From NCBI GenBank assembly GCA_018398765.1, contig JAHBMJ010001616.1, positions 86,383 to 109,394 of the forward strand: DNA of 23,012 nucleotides, written 5' to 3'. The stretch comes from Chromera velia (Eukaryota; Sar; Chromeraceae). Every line of letters begins with the position of its first letter. Positions within the stretch are counted from its first letter, which is position 1. The notes beneath the pieces were generated by a model. It ran no database searches. It worked only from the letters and a program-made list of their open reading frames with translations, and was not told where the DNA came from. The position numbers and the translations under genes were made by a program. Positions 1-9,918 of the stretch are shown one piece after another.

Positions 1-81
1 TGTGTGTGTATGTGAGTGTGTGTATATGTATGTGTGTGTGTATGTGTCTGTGTATCTGTGTATATATATATGTGTGTGTGT

Positions 82-115
<34 letters not shown>

Positions 116-170
116 CTGTGTGTGTGTATGTATGTGTGTGTGTGTATGTGTGTGTGTGTGTGTGTGTGGT

Positions 171-247
<77 letters not shown>

Positions 248-256
248 CATGTCTGT
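1..256. repeat. (TG)n microsatellite
   Basis: Almost pure TG dinucleotides with TATG and TCTG interruptions run from the window edge to about 256. The apparent Cys/Val open frames across it are artefacts of the repeat. The tract may extend to the left of the window. Confidence 0.97.
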
Positions 257-826
257 ATGTGCTTGCATTGCCGTACTTACTGCTGAATGAATTTTCTTGT
301 CTCTCGATTATTCTTGAAGCAATTCAGCAGACAATACATATATTCTATGCCTATGTATGTGTTCTCATACAATTACAGCCGATTGCAGCTCCCAAGATTT
401 ATGTACCGATATATACTAGTGTACAGACAAATGTAGACTGAGAAGCACTATTAAGCAATTTATCTTTTCCTGATTCACGAATATTCACAGAACGATTCAG
501 AAACAAAAAAAAATCTATGTCCATTAACATTTTTTTTAAATATAATGAAACCTTTATGATTGTGCATTCGGAATTATAATTGTAATTGATTAACGATAAT
601 TGCCAATCTGAAATTGTCTCAGTGTATTGATAATATTATACAATCTATTCTAAAATCCGTTATTTAAAAGCTGAATAAGGCGGTCCTAACGGCCCTAAAA
701 ATTGTAAAAAGATAATAATTTAAAGATCTAGCTAGCCAAAGTTCTAGCTAATTCTAGCCAAAAACATTAAAGGTTTTATAACGGAGATTGTGCTGAAGAA
801 TTCTGCTATCTTTGCTGCTAATTCTT
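257..826. other. AT-rich intergenic stretch
   Basis: About 570 bp of AT-rich sequence. I see no open frame with coding character, no RNA gene and no convincing transposon end. Around 730-765 there are clustered CTAGC/TCTAGC words, and similar words recur near 5690-5800, so both stretches may derive from an old shared repeat. That is only an impression. Confidence 0.5.
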
Positions 827-1141
827 CTAGTTTTTATGAGTGTCAGATAAACAAATTAAAAAAAAAAAGTCAAAGTGTTCAATCTCTCTAATGGTCGGCA
901 ATGTCTTTTCGAAAGCCTTCTGCAAGAACAAGGTGGGGCGGCGACGCCAGGAGTCCGCCACAGCTTGTAATTTTGTGCATGCAGCCCTGCCCATCTCCTC
1001 GATCACTGCCAGGAGTCTCAAAGTAGCCAGCTGCATGGTCTTTGACACTGAGGTCAGAATACAGAAGTAGACACACGCAGGCTTTCCCTCACACCCAAAA
1101 ACAGTGCGGTCCTTGCTTGAGTGTGCGCCAAAGCTGTCCAT
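827..1141 (-). CDS. Possible small gene, unrecognised, divergent from the FAM192A-like gene
   Basis: On the minus strand a frame runs from an ATG at 1141 to a TAG at 827 (104 residues if unspliced). Codons from about 1053 to 870 look genuinely coding, with GC-ending third positions, and encode a helical basic segment containing LATLRLLAVIEEMGRAA and, further on, a WRRRPTLFLQKAFEK stretch. The start of the frame is less convincing. A tiny intron of about 45 nt (GTGAGG...CTCAG, about 1092-1048) would also keep the frame open and is an alternative model. The C-terminal part turns Phe-rich over a poly-A/T run. The start lies only 64 bp from the start codon of the plus-strand gene at 1206, which would fit a shared bidirectional promoter. 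I do not recognise the family; it could also be the 5' remnant of a longer gene. Confidence 0.35.
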   Translation of the reverse strand: MDSFGAHSSKDRTVFGCEGKPACVYFCILTSVSKTMQLATLRLLAVIEEMGRAACTKLQAVADSWRRRPTLFLQKAFEKTLPTIREIEHFDFFFLICLSDTHKN

Positions 1142-1205
1142 CTTTCATTGACGGCGTCGAAGAACTGCTCTCAGCAAACTTGTTCTGCTTTGCTCTTGTT
1201 GTCCA

Positions 1206-1702
1206 ATGTTCACAAAGACAGGCGTCTTGAGCCGTGGAAAGGGGGAGGTCCTTGCAAGTGAGAAGAAGAGCAAGGATGAATACAGCTCAGGTAAGCCCAA
1301 GCAGTTGTGCAGAAAGAAGCAAAGAGCTTCGAGACGGGTTGAGCTTCTTGGGTTTCCGTCTCCGTCTCCTTTGACCTCTCAGTCTGCTCACCAGCGCTGG
1401 CCTGCCCTCTTCATGAATTATTGTTCCGTTCTTCTCCTTCCTGGCTTCAATATTGACCTGCAGGGATCGATTATTTCTCCAACAAGGACGCCTTTGTGTC
1501 TGAGGGGACCTCAGCGAAGAAAGAGCAGTTCAAAACTGCTATCACAGAACGACAAAGGACGACGCCGCGATACGACCAGATGTGAGTCTGTCTCTTTCTG
1601 TCGCCTTTGTTGTCTGTACCCCTCTCTCTTCAGCCTCTCTTCCTCCTACTTGCTGCTTTTCCAAAAAAAAAAGACCGAAGATGGCCTTACCTTGTTCCTC
1701 CC

Positions 1703-1737
<35 letters not shown>

Positions 1738-2018
1738 GCTGTCAAAGTGAGATGAAGTCCGACTGTCAGTCGGTCATTCTCGCTTGACGTGCGTCAGCCA
1801 GTCAGTCTGTTGGTATGGATGGCTTTTTACTTCTGTCTGCTGTCTGGAAGATCTGCTGGAATGGGCGCGCCGCTCGCCCCCCCCCTTGAAATGGTTCGGC
1901 CGTCATTCTTTTCCGTCTTCCTTCTGCCCCTTTCATGGCTACCGCAGAATTCCTCTTCCCTCGAATTTACGTGGCTTCTTTGTCCCCATCTTCCGCTCCC
2001 CCTCCCCCACCCCTCTCT

Positions 2019-2063
<45 letters not shown>

Positions 2064-2347
2064 TCCGAATAAATGAAGGCACACGGTGCGAGAGCCTGAG
2101 GACGACAAATTGGCGGTCAGTCTGTCTGTCCTTTCTTTCTGAGCGCTGTGTGTGACTGTGGCATCACATCGAAACGCCCTTCCGTCTATCGCTTCTCTCT
2201 CTGCGTCTTCTCTCTCTGTGCATTCGTCCTCTTTCGCCCCTGGCTGCTTGTTTTTAATCCAGCACCTCTTATCACTTTCTTTCTTTCTCTCTCCGCTCTT
2301 CCCCTAGTGATGATGACTGGATCCCACCTTCATCTTCTTTCTTTTTT

Positions 2348-2387
<40 letters not shown>

Positions 2388-2487
2388 TTCTTTCTTTTCT
2401 TTCTTTCTTTCTTTTCTTTCTTTCTTTTCTTTCTTTCTTTCTTTCTTTCTTTTCTTTCCTTCCTTCCTTTCCTTTCTTCCTTTCTTC

Positions 2488-2524
<37 letters not shown>

Positions 2525-2531
2525 TTTCTTC

Positions 2532-2570
<39 letters not shown>

Positions 2571-3056
2571 TCCTTCCTTCCTTCCTTCCTTCCTTCCTTT
2601 TCTTTCTTTCTTTCTTTCTTTCTTTCTTTTTCTTCCCTTCCTGTCCTCTTTCCCCTCCCTGCGTTTCTTTTAAGCCTGCCTGCCTTCCTGCCTGGCTGAC
2701 TGCATTCTTTTCAGGAACATCTCCCGGCAGTCCGGACAGTTGACGAGGAAGAATTTCTCCAGAAACTCGCCATGAACAAGAGAAGGTGCGTGAGTACAAT
2801 TTGTGTTGGTCTGCTTTTTATTTGACTGTGTGGGGAGGTGAGTCGGGGCGGATGTATGCATTTGTGTGTGGGTATGTACTCATTTGTCGTTTTATCGCTC
2901 ATGCCCCCCCGCCCTGTGTCGATTCTGGCTGTCCCAATTTGGGCTTTTGTCTCCCTCAATCAGTCGATGGATCGATCCGTCAATTGCTGGATGCTTAGCT
3001 GGATGGGTTCTGTCTGCTCCTTGCACCCCACTTTCTCTTCATTTTGAAGCTCCTCG

Positions 3057-3095
<39 letters not shown>

Positions 3096-5273
3096 CGCTC
3101 GCTCGCTCGCTCGTGTGTGTGTGCGTGCGTCAGTCTCCCCCAGGCATGCAGGGGAGAAAAAAAAAGCAACAAACCAGAATGAATGAAAGAAAAAAAGAAA
3201 GAAAGAATGAATGACGGACAGACAGACAGACAGACAGAAAGAAAGAAAGGAAGGAAGGAAGAGAGAAAGAAAGAAAGACACAAAGAAACAAAGAAAGAAA
3301 GAAAAGAACAAACCACCAAAGAAATATGAAGGAGGGAAAGGGATAGAGAGAAAGGGAGGGCGAACGAAAAAGAAGGGAAGAGGAAAGAGAGGCGGGAAAG
3401 AAGAAAAAAAGAATGGAAGGAGGAGAAAGAAAGGATGAAAAAAATAAAGCATACAAGAGAGAGGAGGAAACAGAAGAGAGCTTTGCATCGTTGCAAACCC
3501 CCAGAAAGCATAAAGGAGAATCAGTTGAAAAAATGCTCATCACCCGTTCACCCACCAACAACCAAATTGCACCATTGAAGGGAATTGTACATACATGCAC
3601 TGAAGGAATTGCTCCCTCGCGCCACCGACCTGCATGTGTCCATGCATGTGTGCAGGCAAGAAGCGGAGCTCCATCAAGCTTTGTCGGAATTTCAGAGATC
3701 AAAGCGCGAAACTACCGTAAGCCCTCTTTCTCTTCTCTCAACTGCCCACCCTCACTGAACATTTTCTCTCCTTCCTGCTTTCGTGCATGCTTCACACTCG
3801 TCTCAAATCTGTTGCATGCACAACTCTCTGAATGGGTATGTATTTAGATCACACGAACTGTCTCTTTGCGCATCTTTCCCTACCTGTCTGCCCGTATATT
3901 CATGCATCTATCTCTCTGCGTGTGTGCCTGAATATGAACGAAGAAATGTTGCCCGTGAGTTCATTTTTCTATCTGTTTGTTTTTTTTTTGCTGGCTGGAG
4001 GCCAGGTAGAAAGAAGATATCGAAACAGAGGATTCCTTTCTTGTTGTCGTCTCCCTTTCTGTCTCTGTGTCCCGTCAGTCCACCCATGCATTCGTTTTTG
4101 TCCTTGTTTGTGTCCATCTACATGTTCATGGATTGGAAGTGCGTTTGTTCCGTGGGTCCCCTGCTTGCCTGGTCTCTCTCGTTGTTTGTGAGTGCATGAT
4201 GACTCTACGGGTGCAGCCTGAAGAGGATTTCGCGGAAAAGATCCTTGCCGCAAATGACAGCAAAAAGGGGCAGGGGAGCTCCTTCAAGGCTGCAATGGTT
4301 GGTTCGTCTGTCGTTTAGTGCATGAAGGGGTGAGACAGTGAGCGAGTGAGTCAGGGAGGGAGTGAGGGAGTAGGTATCGAACACCTCTCCTTTCTTTCTC
4401 CGCAGAAAGTTTGGCCAAGTGCTTCACTGATGAGGCCATCAATGACATTCTGCTCATCCTTTTTTGCTTGCTATATTGCAGTTTCTTTGTTCCTTTCTTT
4501 CGGTCGTTTTGTGTGTTACTGAGAGAGCGCGCCAAAAGAAGAAAGAAAAAACAGAAGAGAATAAAAAAAGAGAAAAAGGAAAAGAAAAGACGATACGTCC
4601 TGTTTCTCCGTCGGTCTGTCTGAGTGGCAAAAACAAATGAGCCACAGGATCTGTCTTTTTCTATCTGTCTTTCTGTCCTTTCCTTCTTTCCAACTTTCTT
4701 TCTCTCTTTTTCTCTCCCTACTGGACTCAAAATCGCCGGTATGATGCGGTTCCCTAATCTTATCTGCAGGCTCACGCAGGTGTCAAAATCCGCATCGCCA
4801 GTGCCAAACCGAAAGCGAAATCAGGCCCTGGGCCAGCGACAAGTTCACTGAAGGACCCTTCCCCCTCTTCCTGCGCCGCCTCTTCTTCTTCTTCTGTAAA
4901 ACGCCCCCTGGAGACGGCAGAGAGCTCTGCACAACAACGGGTTCTCGCAGGTCGGCAGGGGGCGCCTCATTCCGTTGGGGATCTTGGAGAGTCGGCGTTG
5001 ATGGATGGGGAGCGGCAGGAGAGGGCATCCGGCAGTGTGAAGAAGAAATTGAAAGAAAGGGAGACGGAGGAAAATGCGGAGGAAAAGTCCGACAAGGAGA
5101 CTATCGACACGGGAGCTTCACATCAGGGGGGAGCGTCGGGTGTTCCTCTCTCAAATCTGCATGGGGGGTCTAAGGAGGATTCGGGGCGTGTGCCTGAGTC
5201 TGATGAGAGGGCGGCTGGTGGAGGCCTATCGGGGCTTTTAGGTTATGGAGATGATTCGGAAGAGGACGACTGA
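1206..5273 (+). CDS. FAM192A/PIP30/Fyv6-family protein, multi-exon
   Basis: The model joins 1206-1290, 1464-1581, 2715-2785, 3656-3716, 4217-4297 and 4770-5273 (TGA). All introns are GT...AG. Phases agree at every junction except between exons 2 and 3, where exon 2 ends in phase 2 and exon 3 begins in phase 0. One exon, probably about 20 codons, is therefore missing from my model or lost. Family evidence: exon 2 has FVSE followed by a basic/Gln-rich helix, as at the start of FAM192A/Fyv6 N-terminal domains. Exon 3 has TVDEEEFLQKL, matching the family's LDEDE..FLD core, and runs into a Glu/Arg helix ending EFQRSKR in exon 4. The last exon contains SVKRPLE (human PIP30 has an SVKRLK segment) and ends with a glycine/aspartate acidic tail GLLGYGDDSEEDD. 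Human PIP30 binds the proteasome activator PA28-gamma in the nucleus; yeast Fyv6 is a spliceosome factor. The segment expected between FVSE and LDEDE (SLYE.L...K) is exactly what is absent. An AATAAA lies at 5393-5398. Confidence 0.68.
1706..1736. repeat. (TG)n microsatellite in intron
   Basis: About 15 TG units in intron 2 of the FAM192A-like gene. Confidence 0.9.
2023..2061. repeat. (TG)n microsatellite in intron
   Basis: About 18 TG units preceded by a short CT run, in the same intron as the preceding TG tract. Confidence 0.9.
2336..2640. repeat. (TTTC)n / (TTCC)n pyrimidine tract
   Basis: About 300 nt of nearly uninterrupted pyrimidine on the sense strand (TTTC units grading into TTCC), ending 75 nt before exon 3 of the FAM192A-like gene. 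Long Phe/Leu/Ser or Lys/Glu/Arg frames through it are artefacts. The missing exon of that gene would lie in this intron. Confidence 0.95.
3059..3124. repeat. Compound (CT)n-(CTCG)n-(GTGT) microsatellite
   Basis: CT repeats (3060-3092) pass into CTCG repeats (to about 3112) and then TG/GCGT. It lies in intron 3 of the FAM192A-like gene. Confidence 0.9.
3165..3450. repeat. Purine-rich (GAAA/GACA/GGAA)n tract
   Basis: About 280 nt, nearly all purine on the sense strand: GAAA, GACA (3217-3238) and GGAA units. It lies downstream of exon 3 in the same transcript as the TTTC tract at 2336-2640, to which it is roughly complementary. Confidence 0.9.
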
Positions 5274-5923
5274 TTCTGGGACGAGTCCACTGTCCACGTA
5301 CTGATCAAGCGCACATGGGCTCAGAAAAAATGCAGTATCACACACTGTATGACTCGGAATGGAATTCAAATTTTCAAAATTAAATGAACTACAATAAAAA
5401 CCTTGAAAACAATCACTGGACTCGCCACCAGACTCATAACTAGAGCGATCGACTAGTTACAGGCAGCAAACAGCGCTAAAAGCAGTGTATTAGTTGAGGA
5501 TCTTTATCATGCAGTGAGTTAATTCAAATTCATTTAGTAAATAATACGTATATTATGAATTTGATGCTGATGCTGCGCAGCTGCTGATTGAAGATTAAAT
5601 CTCAGCCCATTTTAAGTAGGTTTGCATCAGTTTAAATACATAGTAATAAATATATATTAATAATTAATATGACGTATGTATATGAAAGTTGATTTGCTAG
5701 GCAGGGTAATAATTAATCCAGTTAGAGGAGGGTCAAAGGCTATATATCACTCTTTTTTAAGATTATTTGCTAGATTAACTTGCTCAGCTTACGTTAGCTT
5801 TACTAGGTCAGAAACCTATTGAAGAGCCTTAAATTTTCTTACAAAAAATGAAAAAAATATCTGTAACAATCTATCTAAAAAAAATGTCTCTAAAAAAAAT
5901 GAAAAAAATGTCTACATCTCTAG
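5274..5923. other. 3' flank of FAM192A-like gene and AT-rich intergenic DNA
   Basis: Contains a canonical AATAAA at 5393-5398, about 120 nt after the stop codon and a plausible cleavage signal. The rest is AT-rich with no open frame that looks coding. A run of AAAAAAATG-type words at 5845-5912 is low complexity. Confidence 0.55.
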
Positions 5924-6168
5924 ATGCATACAAAAGTGATCACCTGGTATGGTGCAAAGGCAGGCGACGATCAATCTGAGTTGGTGTTCAAAAGCAAAGA
6001 CAACAAACAGATCCACGTCAACTTTCAGATATGGACGGACATAGATCCACCACATGTAGGAGACGGCCCTACAGATGCATGCATATATGCAGAGGTACCG
6101 TCTACAGAGTACTACGAGAAAAGGGGTGTCGATCCACATGTATGTCCACATACACGGACATAGACCGA

Positions 6169-6245
<77 letters not shown>

Positions 6246-6268
6246 CTTTCAGACATACAGAGAGACAT
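5924..6268 (+). CDS. Candidate small two-exon gene, unrecognised
   Basis: An ATG at 5924 opens 72 codons to 6139, where CAT meets a good donor (GTATGT). The following 112 nt are almost pure CT repeat and end in ACTTTCAG at 6251, a good acceptor. Joining in phase 0 adds five codons and a TGA. The peptide is hydrophilic, with ITWYGAKAGDD near the start and QIHVNFQIWTDIDP in the middle, and has balanced codon use. The base just before the ATG completes CTCTAG, so 5924 could instead be the acceptor edge of an internal exon with upstream exons not found. I do not recognise a family. The IHVNF...DIDP stretch loosely resembles the IHFKIVLDP fragment at 11845-11757 on the other strand; this may be chance. 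Confidence 0.3.
6170..6242. repeat. (CT)n microsatellite
   Basis: About 36 CT units with two TTT interruptions. If the candidate gene at 5924 is real, this is its intron polypyrimidine tract. Confidence 0.95.
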
Positions 6269-7129
6269 GAAAACAGACAGCAACGTGGTAGATGAGTGAA
6301 TGAGTGAGTGCACAACTGTCTGACACGACAAGGAAGCAGGTGGAAACATAGCAAATCAAACAAGCCCGGGCCTGTCCGTCTCTTCCTTACTCTCCATGCA
6401 ACCTTCAATGCCTCGCACCTTGGTTCACCATGCAGACGCACGTGAACAACCCCCTCTCCTCCTCTCCTGAATCACTTTATCTTCCCTCAATAGTCCGTCC
6501 CCCCCCCTCTGCCTTTCTCTCTCATCTTCAGACTCCCACCAAACGGAGGGACAGAGACGCCCTACAGGTGCATTCCTGCAGAAAATTTAAGAGATGCGAG
6601 TAAATATACAGAAGCACGAAAGCTCCTTTCGAGAAGCCTTGCATGGCATCAAATGAAAGTTAGTCAGATGGTGGCAAATACACGCGTACTAAGCACGCGT
6701 ATGCATAAATACATTGAGTATTCGTACGTATACGTATTTAAAAGAATGATCTCTCACCCACCTACAGAACAGAAAAGAGTTTTCACTTACGGGGAGACGG
6801 AGACAAAAAACATAAGCTAGACAAAACTCAATTTCCTTTAATTAATAAAAAACAGACAATAAACAAACTCTAACCCTCATGGATTCCTGTCTACTCACAG
6901 AACTCTCACCTATTTACCCACATAAACAGACATCAGACCCGATCGACGCATTTTTTGTGAATTAAGCCTGCTAAATGTATGATACCAAACTCGATCCACA
7001 GCTAGACAGTCTTTAAGAAGGTGCATGTGACTCCTTCTGTGCATCGTCTGTGTGCCGACCGCCCTTTAACTCTTGCCTGACTGGGAATTAAAGAGCTGTC
7101 AGACAAATTCACTCATTCTAAAGACTCAC
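6253..7129. other. Mostly non-coding stretch
   Basis: No convincing exon on either strand apart from a possible 14-nt terminal exon on the minus strand (6575-6562). That exon follows a TTTTCTGCAG acceptor and reads two bases, three codons and TAG in the phase left by the exon ending at 7130. Around 6683-6735 there are short palindromes and repeated CACGCGTA/TACGTA words of no clear meaning. Confidence 0.4.
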
Positions 7130-7859
7130 CTGCAGACGCCAAAGTCACACCATCCCTCATTTTCACCTCCTTGAACGAGTAGCGAGCATCGATCCCCTTG
7201 AACTTCTGCTCGATCGTCTGCAACACATGCATGGCAACTATAAGAGAGAGAGAGCGTAGGCCAAAATGGCTGGAGCAACTCAAGACTTCATACAAATACA
7301 ATTGACGTCCGTGCAAGAGAAAGGAATAAGGAGAGAGAGAGACACGGAGGTCAAAAAGAAAGGAAAGATACATGGAAGGACGAAAAAAAGAAGGGCAAAG
7401 CCAAACACATGGACAAAGAGACACATAGAGAGATGGAAAAAGTATATAAACAGAGGAAGAGACAGACAGAGACAAAAAAAGGTGGATGGATACATGCATC
7501 AAAGAACAGGTGAACGCACATAAAGCGCAATTAACGAAAAGAACAAACGCAGGTCAACTTATCGTCAATCGATTAGCAGGCAATGGTCTTACGTTAAACG
7601 TAAAGACACACCCGTTTTTCACACCGATCGAGGGAGCACCTGGAGAGAAAGAGAGGCACATTCATTCATAGACAGACAACATATTACACACGCGCTCATC
7701 CCCTTCAACTCATAGCCTGACACATGGAAATATATACACACTTAAGCAAAGAGAGAAAAAATACATAAGAGCATGAAACGCCACCAAAGAAGAACTGCAA
7801 AACTCGTCTTCTTTTCTATCCATCTATTTGTTGACTGAAAGTTCGCTCAATCACCAACC
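7130..7859 (-). CDS. 3' exons of unrecognised gene (last intact part of a decayed exon array)
   Basis: Two well-bounded minus-strand exons, 7639-7593 and 7217-7130, join in frame: CTCCAG acceptor, AAC|GTAAGA donor, TTGCAG acceptor, GCAG|GTGAGT donor. Joined, they encode APSIGVKNGCVFTFN followed by TIEQKFKGIDARYSF and a VKMRDGV stretch. The first exon starts in a phase compatible with a donor at 7859 (GAGG|GTTGGT), which would attach the proline-rich frame ending LEPALPEG in 7943-7859. The next exon may be the tiny one at 6575-6562, ending in TAG. I do not recognise the family. The 7639 exon is a diverged copy of the exon at 11272-11219, with a one-base difference that shifts the frame halfway. 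The 7217 exon loosely resembles the fragment at 11845-11711. Confidence 0.5.
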
Positions 7860-8330
7860 CTCAGGCAGCGCCGGTTCTAGAGAAAAGCTCCGTGTATGAG
7901 GTACTCTGGGGGGAGGTTGAAGAGATTGAGTTGGGGTGGGGGTGGAGGTGCTATTCTTGGCCAGTTGCTGCAGCCTCATCCTGTGCTGGCCTAAAGTCCT
8001 TCCTCCAGAATTTCTGGTAGTCATGGAGCGACTCCGTGGTGTGCTCCAGACGGGTCGCAGTCCTCTGCAGGATATCAAGCTTCTTCAGGAATTTCTTGTT
8101 GTCTTCTGTGCCTTCCTCTCTCCCTGCCGCCTCCCAGGCCATGTCGAAGACGTCCCGGAAGGAACTGCTGCTCCTTGTCCTTCTCAACGAGGGAGGGCCT
8201 CCAAGATGTCCCCGAAGGCCTCCTTGGGGGGTTTAGAGGGCGCAGCTGCAGCCGCCGCCGCCGCAGCGCAGCTGCTTGAGCGACTGGAGCTGCCTCTCCT
8301 TGTCTTTCAGCAGCCTCTTATGCAGAATCC
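7851..8330 (-). pseudogene. Helical exon copy A of the duplicated minus-strand array
   Basis: Three overlapping minus-strand frames together carry one protein-like trail. A helix (HKRLLKDKERQLQSLKQL) gives way to an Ala run, then KEAFGDILEAL (to about 8190), then FRDVFDMAWEAAG and HTTESLHDYQKFWRKDF (8160-7980), and finally LQQLAKNSTS with a proline-rich tail (7960-7859). Each step needs a change of frame with no GT...AG pair to explain it. The same order of motifs recurs at 12514-12013 (FDAAWEAA, ETTESLYAHQRMWRIDF, LQQLTRN), with about half of residues identical over the best 20. It is either a decayed duplicate or an exon with sequencing or assembly indels. The family is unrecognised; the segment looks alpha-helical and charged. 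Confidence 0.5.
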
Positions 8331-8894
8331 CGATCGACGAACGAAGGGAGGGGGAATGTGAAGAATGAATTGATCAACTAAATATGCTCTCAATGGCAGA
8401 AACTTGAAGTAAGGGAAGGTCAAAGACCCTTCAAGGCCACACACACATAGGCAAACAGAGAGATAGACAGAATTAATGAAAGAAAAAGAAAGGATGGCCA
8501 GCTTTGATGCGGAACAGTAGCGAAAAGAAGACGCGTACAAGCTTCATTGTGTGGTCTGATACGAACGAGCACCCATCTATCCAGTGTATACACATCGGGG
8601 GAGCAAATGCTAGTCATGGCGTATGTGTGTGGACATGAGCTGAGAACTAGGCAACACATGCAGATGTATCCGCGTCGTGATGGAAGGAAAGGCAGAGGGG
8701 TAAGGAAGAGGACAGAGGAGAAACAAAAAAGAAAGGGGATCAGAATGGACATGTAAAGGAGACCTTCTCTCCCTCCTTGCATAGCTGTCCACTGGAACAC
8801 CTTGCCGAAATTCTATTAACGAAGAGAGACAGGCAGTCTAAGATAGTCTTAGACAGATGCAGCCTTCCTAGCTGTTGAAATTCCTCCCTCCCAT

Positions 8895-9408
8895 ATAGGG
8901 GTGTAAGAATGGGGGGGGGGTGCGTTCGAGCTCTTAGGACTCCAAATCCGACGGGGTCCTCCCCGTTCGAGCTCTAGGGAGATCAGACCCCTATGAACGG
9001 GGACCCCCCCGTTCGGAGAGCTCTAGATGAGAAAAAGTGCTAGGTTATGAAGACAACCTAGATGATGACCTTCATGAAGCCTAAACTATTCTCAACTCTA
9101 ACTCAAAACATACTTAAACTTTTGAAATTCTAGCAAAAATCTTCTTGTACATACAAGAAAGCGACTGTTCATAAAAGGCGGGGCATGACGGGGCAGATGA
9201 ATCATTTAGTGACAGACTCAAAAAATTAATTTTGATTGCGTGCACGAACTCTGCGCGCCCCCCCCCCCTGTTCGATCCGACGGGTCTCCCCCCCCGTTCG
9301 CGCTCTGCGGCTCCGTCCTTCGGACGGGGCCCCCCCGTCGGGCAGGCTCTTGCCTGCCCTGCCAACGAGGTCCCCCCCCCCCGTCCAAAAGAGATTTTAC
9401 ACCCCTAT
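8895..9408. mobile_element. hAT-like non-autonomous DNA transposon (MITE), 514 bp
   Basis: The ends are perfect 12-bp terminal inverted repeats: ATAGGGGTGTAA at 8895-8906 and TTACACCCCTAT at 9397-9408. They are flanked by 8-bp direct repeats CCTCCCAT (8887-8894) and CCTCCCAC (9409-9416), differing at one base. An 8-bp duplication is the hallmark of hAT transposase. Inside, just after each inverted repeat, are G/C homopolymer blocks and five or six degenerate copies of a unit like GACGGGG..CCCCCGTTCG followed by GCTCT, which resembles subterminal transposase-binding repeats. There is no transposase frame. Open frames across it are artefacts of the GC-rich repeats. It lies within the minus-strand exon array, between copies A and the 9530-9431 fragment. 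Confidence 0.72.
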
Positions 9409-9430
9409 CCTCCCACCTTCTAATCTAGTC

Positions 9431-9530
9431 CCGCAGGTCTTTCATGATGGCCTTCCGATCAAAGACTGCCACCCACCGGTGCTGCTCCTCCATCTCAAAG
9501 ACCAAGCGGACTCGCACCCCTTTGTTGTTC
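9431..9530 (-). pseudogene. Exon-like fragment, second copy of the E2 unit
   Basis: The minus strand reads RVRLVFEMEEQHRWVAVFDR and a few more residues to a TAG at 9432, with good coding-type codons. Nucleotide comparison with 11800-11711 shows gapped similarity: a CGAGT.C..CTTT...GATGG..CACCGGT pattern preceded by a shared CAAAG. The two are probably diverged copies with indels. Immediately upstream in the minus sense the sequence becomes (GA)n microsatellite, so the 5' part of the unit may have been replaced by repeat expansion. The family is unrecognised. Confidence 0.4.
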
Positions 9531-9556
9531 TAGTTCTTCCTCTGACAAACAAGCAT

Positions 9557-9558
<2 letters not shown>

Positions 9559-9594
<36 letters not shown>

Positions 9595-9774
9595 ATGCAT
9601 ACATACACACATACATATACACATACATACATATACACATACACACACAGATACATATATATATATATATATATATATACATACACACACACATACACAC
9701 ACACACATATACACATACACACAGTGTTACTCTTATACGCATACGTATACACATATACATATACATACATACAC

Positions 9775-9818
<44 letters not shown>

Positions 9819-9852
9819 ATATATACATACACACATACACACACATACATAC

Positions 9853-9898
<46 letters not shown>

Positions 9899-9918
9899 AA
9901 AGAAAGAGAAAAAGAGAT
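9559..9918. repeat. Compound (CT)n-(CA/TA)n-(GA)n microsatellite
   Basis: CT (9559-9591), then about 265 nt of CA/TA/CATA units including a (TA)n core at 9655-9679, then GA (9859-9891) passing into AAAAGAG. Long Tyr/His/Thr and Cys/Val frames here are repeat artefacts. Confidence 0.95.

Noticed and set aside
2-441. Long Cys/Val/Tyr open frames at the left edge
   Set aside because: They are translations of a (TG)n microsatellite, open in all frames because the repeat contains no stop codons.
2148-2799. Phe/Leu/Ser-rich frame (plus) and Lys/Glu/Arg-rich frame (minus)
   Set aside because: Both are read through the TTTC tract; no protein-like composition outside the repeat.
2960-3702. Serine/phenylalanine-rich minus-strand frames resembling membrane proteins
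   Set aside because: Hydrophobicity comes from the reverse complement of the purine-rich GAAA tract in an intron.
4406-4480. Possible extra exon of the FAM192A-like gene after CTCCGCAG at 4406
   Set aside because: The exons at 4217-4297 and 4770 already join in phase 0, and the peptide from 4407 has no coding character or good donor.
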